The position numbers were made by a program, and so were the translations under genes. Of a stretch of DNA of 16,474 nucleotides, positions 1 through 6,179 are shown one piece after another; the first letter of the stretch is position 1; every line of letters starts with the position of its first letter. The DNA is from Clostridiales bacterium (GTDB lineage: Bacteria > Bacillota > Clostridia > Oscillospirales > Oscillospiraceae), in assembly GCA_021200895.1 (NCBI GenBank), contig JAJQFX010000085.1:1-16474 (forward strand), in the 5' to 3' direction. The notes below the pieces were generated by a model, which was not told the origin of the DNA, did no database searches, and saw nothing but the letters and a program-made list of their open reading frames with translations.

Positions 1-224
1 GGGCTTCGCCTTGTCTCTGCCGTTCCGTGGCAGCGCAGGCAACAGACGATGTAACCTCCCACTGGTGAGACTGCCGCCCATGGCGGCTGGCAACGATTGC
101 CGTTCCGCCCTCGCCGTCAAGCGGCATTTCCGCTTCGCTCCCTAGCCGATGGCGGGCGGAACGTGCAATTTTGTTATCCCCTGGTCGCTGAAATCTGACT
201 GTACGGCTACGTGATTCCCCTCAA
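1..224 (+). mobile_element. Possible right end of an IS200/IS605-type element (structured, non-coding)
   Basis: No recognisable protein is encoded here; one frame is open from the window edge to a stop at 143-145 but resembles nothing I know. The stretch is a chain of hairpins: 17-21 with 29-33, 73-78 with 82-87 (loop CAT), a 9-bp pair 101-109 with 155-163, and inside it 119-124 with 130-135. After about 60 less structured bases it reaches CCCCTCAA ending at 224. IS200/IS605 elements lack terminal inverted repeats, end in subterminal hairpins, and IS608 is cut after TCAA at its right end; TnpB guide RNAs come from the same end. The resemblance is one of architecture only. No transposase or tnpB sequence is visible, since the body would lie left of the window. 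It could equally be some other structured RNA or a repeat. Confidence 0.3.
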
Positions 225-261
225 CCCAAGATAGATTGTAGCCTAAGTTGATGACATTGCT

Positions 262-338
262 TTTCAGGGGAGGCAGGAAGTTATTGTAACCACTGCATCA
301 TTGGCTCCCCTGAAAGGGGAGCTGTCAGCGAAGCTGAC
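262..338. repeat. Palindromic intergenic repeat (double hairpin)
   Basis: Two adjacent hairpins are perfect: 304-310 with 316-322 (7 bp, loop TGAAA), and 324-329 with 333-338 (6 bp, loop GAA). In addition, 262-272 is the exact inverse of 305-315 (11 bp), so an alternative larger fold is possible. The composition, CCCCTGAAAGGGG followed by GTCAGCGAAGCTGAC, resembles short palindromic repeats scattered between genes in many gut Clostridia; that comparison is from memory. No U-tract follows, so it does not look like a terminator for ychF. It is non-coding, and a role in mRNA stability is possible but not shown. Confidence 0.5.
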
Positions 339-378
339 TGAGGGGTCACTAGCAGCGAACAGCTAACAGTCAACGGCT

Positions 379-413
379 CCGCCCCGAAGGGGCGGCTAGC
401 CACTAGCCACTAA
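379..413. repeat. GC hairpin plus short tandem repeat downstream of ychF
   Basis: A perfect 7-bp stem (379-385 with 389-395, loop GAA) is followed by two copies of the heptamer tagccac with variations (397-413). It lies just past the ychF stop at 422. On the minus strand the hairpin is followed by AGCCGTTGAC rather than U residues, so it is a poor rho-independent terminator, though it may protect the ychF 3' end. Confidence 0.4.
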
Positions 414-421
414 ACATCCCC

Positions 422-1549
422 TCACACATTGAACAGGAACTCGATAATATCCCCATCCTGCACCACATATTCCTTGCCCTCGGAGCGGTACAGCCCCCGG
501 GCCTTCACCTCGCTCATCTTGCCGCCGCAGGCCATCAGGGTGTCGAAGGAGCAGACCTCCGCCCGGATGAAGCCCCGCTCAAAGTCGGAGTGGATTTTTC
601 CGGCGGCCTGGGGGGCCTTGGTGCCCCGCTTGATGGTCCAGGCCCGGCACTCCTTCTTGCCGTCGGTCAGGAAGGAGATCAGCCCCAGCAGGGCATAGCT
701 GGCCTGAATCAGCCGGTTCAGGCCGGAGTCGCTGAGGCCCAAATCCTCCATAAACATGGCCCGGTCCTCCGGGTCCAGCTCCGCCAGCTCCTCCTCGGTC
801 TTGGCGCAGATGGGGATGACCTGAGCGCCCTCCACGTCGGCCCGCTTTTTCACGATTTGATAGTATTGGTTCCCCTCCGGGTCGGCTACGCCGTCGTCGT
901 CCATATTGCAGGCGTAGATGATGGGCTTGGCGGACAGCAGCCCCATCTCCCGCAGGGCGAACTGCTGCTCCTCATCCTCCGGGTCAAAGGGGAAGGTACG
1001 GGCGCTCTTGCCCTCCCCCAGGTGGGCCACCAGAGGCTCCAGCCAGGCGACCTCCGCCTTGGCGGCCTTGTTGCCGGTCTTGGCGGCCTTGGTCAGCCGG
1101 GCCAGCCGGTTCTGGGCCAGTTCCAGGTCGGAGAGCACCAGCTCCATGTCGATGCACTCGATGTCGCCGTCCGGGTCCACCGCCACCGGCTTGGTGGCGT
1201 CCTCCACGACGTGAATGATGTTGTCGTCGTCAAAGCAGCGCACCACATGGACGATAGCGTCGCACTCCCGGATGTGGCCCAGGAACCGGTTGCCCAGCCC
1301 AGCGCCCTCGCTGGCGCCCTTCACCAGGCCGGCGATGTCCACAAACTCCACCACGGCGGGGGTCTTTTTGTTGGGGTGCCAAATCTCCGCCAGTTTGTCC
1401 AGCCGCTCATCGGGCACCGCCACAACGCCGGTGTTCGGCTCGATGGTGCAGAAAGGGTAGTTGGCGGCCTGGGCGTTTTTGGTGCTGGTGATGGCGTTGA
1501 AGAGGGTGCTCTTCCCAACGTTGGGCAGACCCACGATTCCTAATTTCAT
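422..1549 (-). CDS. ychF: Redox-regulated ATPase / Obg-family GTPase-like protein YchF
   Basis: This is a cytosolic P-loop NTPase of the Obg family that prefers ATP and associates with ribosomes (known for E. coli YchF and human OLA1). The 375-residue product shows the G1 motif GLPNVGKST at 7-15, the switch region NYPFCTIEPN at 30-39, the G3 motif DIAGLVKGAS at 71-80, NMDD at 215-218 in the place of the guanine-selecting NKxD (typical of YchF), and ICAKTEEEL at 247-255. The C-terminal TGS domain includes the family hallmark RGTKAPQAAGKIHSDFE at 308-324. Length is close to the usual 363-370. The start ATG has GGAAGG about 12 bases upstream. A promoter of its own overlaps the 3' end of the spoIIID frame. 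Identification is firm. Confidence 0.97.
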   Translation of the reverse strand: MKLGIVGLPNVGKSTLFNAITSTKNAQAANYPFCTIEPNTGVVAVPDERLDKLAEIWHPNKKTPAVVEFVDIAGLVKGASEGAGLGNRFLGHIRECDAIVHVVRCFDDDNIIHVVEDATKPVAVDPDGDIECIDMELVLSDLELAQNRLARLTKAAKTGNKAAKAEVAWLEPLVAHLGEGKSARTFPFDPEDEEQQFALREMGLLSAKPIIYACNMDDDGVADPEGNQYYQIVKKRADVEGAQVIPICAKTEEELAELDPEDRAMFMEDLGLSDSGLNRLIQASYALLGLISFLTDGKKECRAWTIKRGTKAPQAAGKIHSDFERGFIRAEVCSFDTLMACGGKMSEVKARGLYRSEGKEYVVQDGDIIEFLFNV

Positions 1550-1584
1550 AAAGGGGATACTTCCTTCCGTTCAAGGCAATAGGG

Positions 1585-1609
1585 CGCAGGCCGGTCAGCG
1601 GGGCCTGCG
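1585..1609 (-). other. Hairpin in the ychF leader
   Basis: A perfect 8-bp stem (1585-1592 with 1602-1609, 9-base loop) lies inside the predicted 5' untranslated region of ychF, about 35 bases before the start codon. No U-tract follows on the minus strand, so it is not an obvious attenuator. Function unknown. Confidence 0.45.
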
Positions 1610-1628
1610 GGATATTGCATAAAGTTAT

Positions 1629-2012
1629 TCACCTTTTCAGTATACGCAAAAGAGCGGCAGTTTGCAAGTGTTTTTCGCCTTTTTCAGGCAGAATCCCGCA
1701 AGGGAATGGGACGGGCGGCGGAAAGGCGGCGGGAGAATCCTCTTCTCCCGCCGCCTGCGCCTTTATGCTCCCCCGATATTTTTTCCGGGTGGCCTCGCCG
1801 CCCCGCAGGTGGCGCTCCGCCCGGTTCTCATCCAGCACGGCCCGCACCTGGAGGTACAGAGCCCGGTTCAGGCGGGGCAGCCTGTCGTGGAGATCCTTAT
1901 GCACCGTACTCTTGCTGACCCCGAACTCCTTCGCCGCCGCCCGCACCGTGGCCCGATGCTCCGCCACCCATTCGCCCGTCCGCAGGGCGCGTTCCTCAAT
2001 ATCCTGCTTCAA
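1629..2012 (-). CDS. spoIIID: Sporulation transcriptional regulator SpoIIID, with an apparently aberrant C-terminal extension
   Basis: SpoIIID is a small DNA-binding protein acting in the mother cell during endospore formation. The family core is clear: IEERALRTGEWV, then the helix-turn-helix TVRAAAKEFGVSKSTVHKDL, and the conserved RHLRGGEATRKKY. The frame can begin at ATG 2025-2027, but the TTG at 2010-2012 (codon 6) aligns with the usual first residue of SpoIIID and has GGGAG eight bases upstream, so I prefer it. Known SpoIIID proteins are about 80-95 residues; this frame continues for some 45 residues past RKKYRGS into proline-rich sequence with no family resemblance. That tail is encoded by a terminator hairpin and the ychF promoter. 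A one-base slip in C1770-1774 or T1779-1784 (plus strand) would end the protein at 1763-1765. Either a real frameshift or an assembly error is likely. Confidence 0.9.
   Translation of the reverse strand: MKQDIEERALRTGEWVAEHRATVRAAAKEFGVSKSTVHKDLHDRLPRLNRALYLQVRAVLDENRAERHLRGGEATRKKYRGSIKAQAAGEEDSPAAFPPPVPFPCGILPEKGEKHLQTAALLRILKR
1639..1667 (-). promoter_or_regulatory. Sigma-A type promoter for ychF
   Basis: Read on the minus strand, a -35 box TTGCAA (1667-1662) is followed after exactly 17 bases by a -10 box TATACT (1644-1639). Transcription would start near 1632, giving a leader of about 80 bases to the ychF ATG. The boxes fall within the last codons of the open spoIIID frame, which argues that those codons were not originally coding. 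Confidence 0.7.
1724..1756 (-). terminator. Rho-independent terminator of spoIIID, lying inside the extended frame
   Basis: A perfect 14-bp stem (1724-1737 with 1743-1756) with a 5-base loop (1738-1742) is followed on the minus strand by TTT and then GC-rich sequence. It begins 7 bases after the out-of-frame stop at 1763-1765, the normal position for the spoIIID terminator. The U-tract is short, so strength is uncertain. Confidence 0.6.
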
Positions 2013-2203
2013 AGACAACACTCCCATGGCCCAGCCGCCCCGCCTCGGTGTCCGGGCGGCGGCAGCCTTGCTGTCACAGCTTATGTGCGCAGGGGCCAGG
2101 AAATGCCGGTCAGCCGGGGATTTGGGACGGTTCAGAAAACGGCACCGGGAATCACATCATTTGACAACGCGGAAGTATGATTGTCCGAAAATAAAAATAA
2201 TTC

Positions 2204-2232
2204 TTGAAAAAACACGTTAAAAATGATATAGT
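2204..2232 (+). promoter_or_regulatory. Sigma-A type promoter for the ydiB-dctQMP operon
   Basis: A -35 box TTGAAA (2204-2209), a 17-base spacer and a -10 box TATAGT (2227-2232) lie in an AT-rich island (2180-2235) within otherwise GC-rich DNA. Transcription would begin near 2239. This makes the in-frame ATG at 2241 too close to the RNA 5' end and favours the ATG at 2298. A 6-bp inverted repeat (2249-2254 with 2265-2270) sits in the resulting leader. Confidence 0.7.
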
Positions 2233-2297
2233 AAACAGGTATGTACGCCCTTCCGGACGGAGGGGGAAGGAAAAATTGCGAGGGGATTTATCTACAT

Positions 2298-3164
2298 ATG
2301 GGAGAGAGAATTACAGGGCATACCGAGCTTTTGACTTTGATGGCGTATCCGATTCGGCATTCCAGCTCGCCGGCCATGCATAACGAGGCGCTGTCCTGTC
2401 TGGGGTTGGACTATGCGTACCTCTGCTTTGAGGTTGACCAGAGCAACCTGCGGGAGGCGATAGGGGCGATGCGGGCGCTGAAAATCAGGGGCGGGAATGT
2501 TTCCATGCCAAACAAAATCGCGGTGATGCAGTATCTGGACAAGCTGACGCCGGAAGCAAAGCTCTGCGGAGCGGTGAATACGATCATCAATGACGACGGG
2601 GTGCTGACCGGGCATATCACCGATGGAATCGGCTACATACGCGGGCTTTTGGACCACGGTTTTGACATCAAAGGGAAGAAAATGACGATTGTTGGAGCCG
2701 GGGGCGCTGCGAAGGCGATTCAGGTGCAGGCGGCGCTGAGCGGCGTCCGGGAGATGTCCATTTTCAATGTCCATGATAAATACTGGGAGCGGGCCAGGGA
2801 AACAACCCGCCTCCTGAATGAGGAACTCGGCTGCCGGACGACCCTCTATGGGCTGGAGGATTTGGACGTACTGAAAAAAGAAATCTACGACAGCGACCTG
2901 CTTGCCAATGCGACGGAGGTCGGCATGACGCCTCAGAAGGAATGGACTTACATTCCGGACAGCAGCTTTTTCAGGCCGGGTATGCTTGTCACAGATGTGA
3001 TTTACGCACCGCCCAAAACGAAATTCCTGAAGCTGGCGGAGAAAGCCGGGTGCGACACGATGAACGGCTTCCCGATGATGCTGTTTCAGGGCGCGGAGGC
3101 CTTTCGATTATGGACCGGTCAGGATATGCCGATTGCCCATATGAAGGAGTATCTGCATATCTGA
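2298..3164 (+). CDS. ydiB: Quinate/shikimate dehydrogenase, YdiB class
   Basis: The enzyme reversibly oxidises shikimate and/or quinate to the 3-dehydro compound with NAD(P). From ATG 2298 the product has 288 residues, the length of E. coli YdiB, and matches it along its whole length as I recall that sequence: LMAYPIRHSSSPAM at 14-27 (substrate-binding serines S22 and S24), SMPNK with catalytic Lys73, NTIINDDG with Asn94, ITDG with catalytic Asp109, the dinucleotide loop GAGGAA at 133-138, and GFPMMLFQGAEAFRLWTG near the end. The cofactor-selecting motif is FNVHD (156-160): the acidic residue of YdiB is kept and the arginines that bind the NADP phosphate in AroE are absent, which suggests NAD is used. 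AGGGG lies 12 bases before the ATG. First gene of an operon with a TRAP transporter; 59 bases separate it from dctQ. A catabolic role fits better than aromatic biosynthesis, but this is inferred. Confidence 0.88.
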   Translation: MGERITGHTELLTLMAYPIRHSSSPAMHNEALSCLGLDYAYLCFEVDQSNLREAIGAMRALKIRGGNVSMPNKIAVMQYLDKLTPEAKLCGAVNTIINDDGVLTGHITDGIGYIRGLLDHGFDIKGKKMTIVGAGGAAKAIQVQAALSGVREMSIFNVHDKYWERARETTRLLNEELGCRTTLYGLEDLDVLKKEIYDSDLLANATEVGMTPQKEWTYIPDSSFFRPGMLVTDVIYAPPKTKFLKLAEKAGCDTMNGFPMMLFQGAEAFRLWTGQDMPIAHMKEYLHI

Positions 3165-3223
3165 GAAGCTTGCGCATGACATGATTGTTCAGTATCATTT
3201 CTATTACAGGAGGGAAGGGGCAA

Positions 3224-3715
3224 ATGAAGGTACTAAAATGGCTGGATGAAAGCCTGGAGGAAGTACTCCTCATTGTGTTGCTTATCGCTATGGTGTGCAT
3301 TATGGGGATACAGGTGGTGGCAAGGTATTGCTTGAACCAGTCCTTGAGCTGGTCGGAGGAGTTGACACAATATCTGTTCGTGTGGGCGACCTTTATCAGC
3401 GTGAGTTATTGCGTGAAGAAACGAATCTCCATCAAAATCGAGCAGCTGCTGAATATCCTGCCGGAGCCGGGGCAGACGGCGCTGCGGCTGTTTCGCCACA
3501 CGGTGGTGCTTCTGTTCTGCATCATCATGCTGCCCTACTGTCAAAGCTATTTGCAGCAGTCGATTGAGCTGGAGGCGACCAGCGCGGCGCTGGGCATACC
3601 GATGTATTATATTCAGTCGGCGCCCCTTGTCGGGTTCCTTCTGCTGACGGTTCGTGTGGCGCAGGCCTGGTGGCGTGAGGCGAAGAAGATGAAAGGAGTG
3701 TTTACAAAATCATGA
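3224..3715 (+). CDS. dctQ: TRAP transporter small membrane subunit DctQ
   Basis: Small four-helix membrane subunit of a tripartite ATP-independent periplasmic-type transporter. The 163-residue product has hydrophobic segments near residues 13-33, 49-66, 86-106 and 128-150. The family pattern is visible in VVARYCLNQSLSWSEELTQYLFVW (about 27-50), with the conserved SWSEE box. ATG 3224 is chosen over an upstream in-frame start because AGGAGGGAAGGGG lies just before it. The stop overlaps the dctM start in an ATGA, implying translational coupling and stoichiometric assembly with DctM. Confidence 0.92.
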   Translation: MKVLKWLDESLEEVLLIVLLIAMVCIMGIQVVARYCLNQSLSWSEELTQYLFVWATFISVSYCVKKRISIKIEQLLNILPEPGQTALRLFRHTVVLLFCIIMLPYCQSYLQQSIELEATSAALGIPMYYIQSAPLVGFLLLTVRVAQAWWREAKKMKGVFTKS

Positions 3716-4998
3716 CGACGATTATTATGATTCTATTTGTGCTCCTTCTGATTCTGGCGGTTCCGGTGGGGCTGACGGTGGCAATTACGAGTATGCTGCC
3801 CAGCCTGTTCTCGGAATCGTTTACGGTGAGCGGAGTATATGTGCTGCGGGCCATGCTGGGCGGCGTCAATTCCTACCCGCTTCTGGCGATTCCGATGTTT
3901 GTCCTCTCCGGTATCATTATGTCCAAGGGCGGCGTTTCCAAAAAGCTCTTCGAGGTGTTTACCTATTTTGTCGGGAAAAGGACGGCGGGCGTTCCCTGCG
4001 CCGTCGTAATTACCTGCCTGTTCTTTGGCGCGATTTCCGGTTCCGCTCCAGCGACGGTGGCCGCAGTGGGCAGCATGACGATTCCGCTGATGCTGGAGAT
4101 GGGCTATGACAAAAAGTTCTGTGTGGCGCTTGTCGCTACCGCGGGAGGGCTGGGCGTAATCATACCGCCGAGCATTCCGTTCATCCTCTATGCCCAGGCG
4201 ACAGGCACTTCGGTCAGCGATATGTTCCTGGCGGGCATCATTCCGGGGATTCTGATTGGCCTGATTTTGATGTGCTACGCGGTGTTTTACTGCAAGAAGC
4301 ACGGCGAGGATAAGGAAAAAATCAATGTGATGGTGGATGAACTGCACGCACGCGGCTTCCGGAAGGTCTTTTTCTCCAGCCTGTTCGCCCTGCTGACACC
4401 GGTCATCATCCTTGGATGCATTTACACGGGCGTGACCTCCCCGACGGAAGCAGCTGTGATTTCCGTGTTTTATTCCCTCATCATCAGCCTGGTCGTGTAT
4501 CGGACGCTGAAAATCAGGGACCTCTGGGGCGTCTTCCGCGAGGCGGTGCGGACATACTGCCCGATTCTGTTTATCCTGGCGGCTTCGGTGGCGTTTTCGC
4601 GCATCCTGACGCTGATGCACGTTCCGCAGACCGTTTCGGCCTGGATGACCGGCTCCTTTACCAATAAAATTGTCCTGCTGCTGGTGGTGAATCTGGTGCT
4701 GCTGGTGGTCGGCATGGTGATGGATACCAGCCCCGCCATCCTGATTCTTGCGCCGATTCTGCTTCCCATTGTGGAGACATTCGGGGTTGACCCGGTACAC
4801 TTTGGCATCATCATGGTCGTGAACCTGGCCATCGGCTTTGTGACACCGCCAATCGGCGTGAACCTGTTTGTGGCCAGCTCCCTTTCGGATGTGCCGGTGA
4901 TGGAGATTGCGAAAAAGGCGATGCCGATGATTATTCTGTTTTTCGTCGCGCTGCTCCTGGTCACATATATTCCGCAAATCAGCCTGCTGCTGGTATAG
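3712..4998 (+). CDS. dctM: TRAP transporter large membrane subunit DctM
   Basis: Large membrane subunit of the same TRAP transporter, forming the Na+-coupled elevator domain (family knowledge). The 428-residue product is the normal length and is almost continuously hydrophobic, with about 11-12 membrane segments. The DctM landmarks are present: FFGAISGSAPATVAAVGSM near 105-123, GGLGVIIPPSIPFILYAQ near 145-162, GIIPGILIG near 175-183, TSPTEAAV near 243-250 and NLAIGFVTPPIGVNLF near 370-385. The start overlaps dctQ by four bases, with AAAGGAGTG upstream. dctP follows after 28 bases. Confidence 0.95.
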   Translation: MTTIIMILFVLLLILAVPVGLTVAITSMLPSLFSESFTVSGVYVLRAMLGGVNSYPLLAIPMFVLSGIIMSKGGVSKKLFEVFTYFVGKRTAGVPCAVVITCLFFGAISGSAPATVAAVGSMTIPLMLEMGYDKKFCVALVATAGGLGVIIPPSIPFILYAQATGTSVSDMFLAGIIPGILIGLILMCYAVFYCKKHGEDKEKINVMVDELHARGFRKVFFSSLFALLTPVIILGCIYTGVTSPTEAAVISVFYSLIISLVVYRTLKIRDLWGVFREAVRTYCPILFILAASVAFSRILTLMHVPQTVSAWMTGSFTNKIVLLLVVNLVLLVVGMVMDTSPAILILAPILLPIVETFGVDPVHFGIIMVVNLAIGFVTPPIGVNLFVASSLSDVPVMEIAKKAMPMIILFFVALLLVTYIPQISLLLV

Positions 4999-5026
4999 CG
5001 TTCGTTCAGGAAGGAGGAGGAACCAT

Positions 5027-6028
5027 ATGAAACGGAACTTGAAAAAATACTTAGCGGCGGCATTTGCCGCAGCGCTCATGCTTTTATGCAGCGGCTGTGC
5101 GGAGGAGACAACGCAGGAGTACGCTTGGGTGCTGGCCACGGCGAGCCCGGAGGACACCGTCACCCAGATTTATGCGGAGAAGTTTGCGGAAGAGGTGGAG
5201 CGCCTCTCGGATGGGGCGATGAGAATCGAAGTCTACGCAAACAGCTCCCTTGGCGGCGATACTGAGCTGATTGAGTGCTGCATGACCGGAGACATCCCGT
5301 TTGTGGTGCAGAACACAGCGCCTCAGGTGAGCTATCTCCCCAGGCTCTGCCTGTTTGATTTGCCCTGCGTGTTTGACTCCATCGACGAGCTTCACGAGGT
5401 GCTGGACGATGAACAATTCATGGAGAAAATCAACGAAATATACGCGGAGAAGGGGCTGGAGTTGCTGGGCATGAGCGACCAGGACTTCCGCGTTATGACT
5501 TCAAATGTAAAGGTGGAGTCACTGGAGGACTTTTCCGGCATCAAGATTCGCACGATGGAAAATTCCTATCATATGGCGTTCTGGAAGGCAATCGGCGCGA
5601 ATCCGACCCCCATGTCCTTCTCCGAGGTCTATATCGGGCTGCAGCAGAACACAATCGACGCCCAGGAAAATCCCTATGAGGTCATCGTCTCCAACAAGTT
5701 CTATGAGCAGCAGGATTATATTATCCAGACGAATCATTTGCCGCACCTGCTGAGCCTGATCGTCAGCGAGGGCTTCATGGAATCTCTGGAGGAGGATGAA
5801 CAGGCAATCATCCGCGAGGCCGCCGCCACGGCCTGCGCTTACGCGAGAGAACAGGCCCAGGAGCGTGTCGCGGATCGTATCGCGATTTGCGAGGAGGGCG
5901 GGGCTGAAATCGTTGAGATTTCAGATGAACTTCGCGCCCAGATGCGCGAGGCCTCTGCGGAACTGTACGAGGAGATTCGTACCGTCGTGGCTGACGACGA
6001 CCTGTATTACGCCTATATCGGAGCATAA
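5027..6028 (+). CDS. dctP: TRAP transporter solute-binding lipoprotein DctP
   Basis: Extracytoplasmic substrate-binding protein that delivers a carboxylate ligand to DctQM. The 333-residue product opens with a basic, hydrophobic signal (1-20) ending in CSGC, with Cys24 the likely lipid-anchored residue, as expected for a Gram-positive cell. DctP hallmarks are IYAEKFAEEVERLSDG (48-63), LGGDTELIE (75-83), IKIRTMEN (172-179) with Arg175 in the place of the arginine that binds the ligand carboxylate, and GLQQNTIDAQENP (204-216). AAGGAGGAGG lies six bases before the ATG. The ligand cannot be read from sequence. The co-transcribed YdiB-class dehydrogenase suggests quinate, shikimate or a related cyclic polyhydroxy acid rather than a C4-dicarboxylate. 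Confidence 0.93.
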   Translation: MKRNLKKYLAAAFAAALMLLCSGCAEETTQEYAWVLATASPEDTVTQIYAEKFAEEVERLSDGAMRIEVYANSSLGGDTELIECCMTGDIPFVVQNTAPQVSYLPRLCLFDLPCVFDSIDELHEVLDDEQFMEKINEIYAEKGLELLGMSDQDFRVMTSNVKVESLEDFSGIKIRTMENSYHMAFWKAIGANPTPMSFSEVYIGLQQNTIDAQENPYEVIVSNKFYEQQDYIIQTNHLPHLLSLIVSEGFMESLEEDEQAIIREAAATACAYAREQAQERVADRIAICEEGGAEIVEISDELRAQMREASAELYEEIRTVVADDDLYYAYIGA

Positions 6029-6070
6029 GGGAGCAATTTATCATCCGCTTGTATGGCTCTATACCACCTC

Positions 6071-6110
6071 AGGGGAAACAAATCGTTTACGGTTTGTTTC
6101 CCCTTTGTTT
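6071..6110 (+). terminator. Rho-independent terminator of the ydiB-dctQMP operon
   Basis: A perfect 12-bp stem (6071-6082 with 6093-6104) with a 10-base loop is followed by TTGTTT. It lies 42 bases after the dctP stop and closes the operon before the next promoter. Confidence 0.8.
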
Positions 6111-6121
6111 CCGCTTTGCTC

Positions 6122-6151
6122 TTGCTTTTTCCGGCCCGGATGGAGTATAAT
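6122..6151 (+). promoter_or_regulatory. Sigma-A type promoter for the VanZ-family gene
   Basis: TTGCTT (6122-6127), an 18-base spacer and a consensus TATAAT (6146-6151) lie directly after the operon terminator. A start near 6158 gives a leader of about 22 bases carrying AGGAG. Confidence 0.65.
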
Positions 6152-6179
6152 GGCCCAAACCCCATTCAGGAGCGTTACT

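Noticed and set aside
590..1543. Long open frames opposite ychF, and similar long frames opposite dctM, the symporter, lysA and GH3
   Set aside because: They are antisense shadows of clear genes in GC-rich DNA, with low-complexity composition rich in H, Q, G, A or R and no known family pattern or ribosome binding site.
2080..2200. Sigma-E type promoter for spoIIID on the minus strand (CATAC-like and CATAAGCT-like boxes)
   Set aside because: spoIIID is sigma-E controlled in Bacillus, so I looked for GTCATATT and CATACANT elements. The best matches have several mismatches or poor spacing, so none is reported as a feature.
2241..2297. Upstream in-frame ATG adding 19 residues to the dehydrogenase
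   Set aside because: It falls at the predicted transcription start, has no ribosome binding site, and the extra residues do not align with YdiB, whose length is matched exactly from 2298.
5027..6028. Assigning the TRAP transporter to C4-dicarboxylates from the Dct names
   Set aside because: The names are generic. Binding-pocket residues other than Arg175 cannot be read for specificity, and the operon partner points elsewhere.
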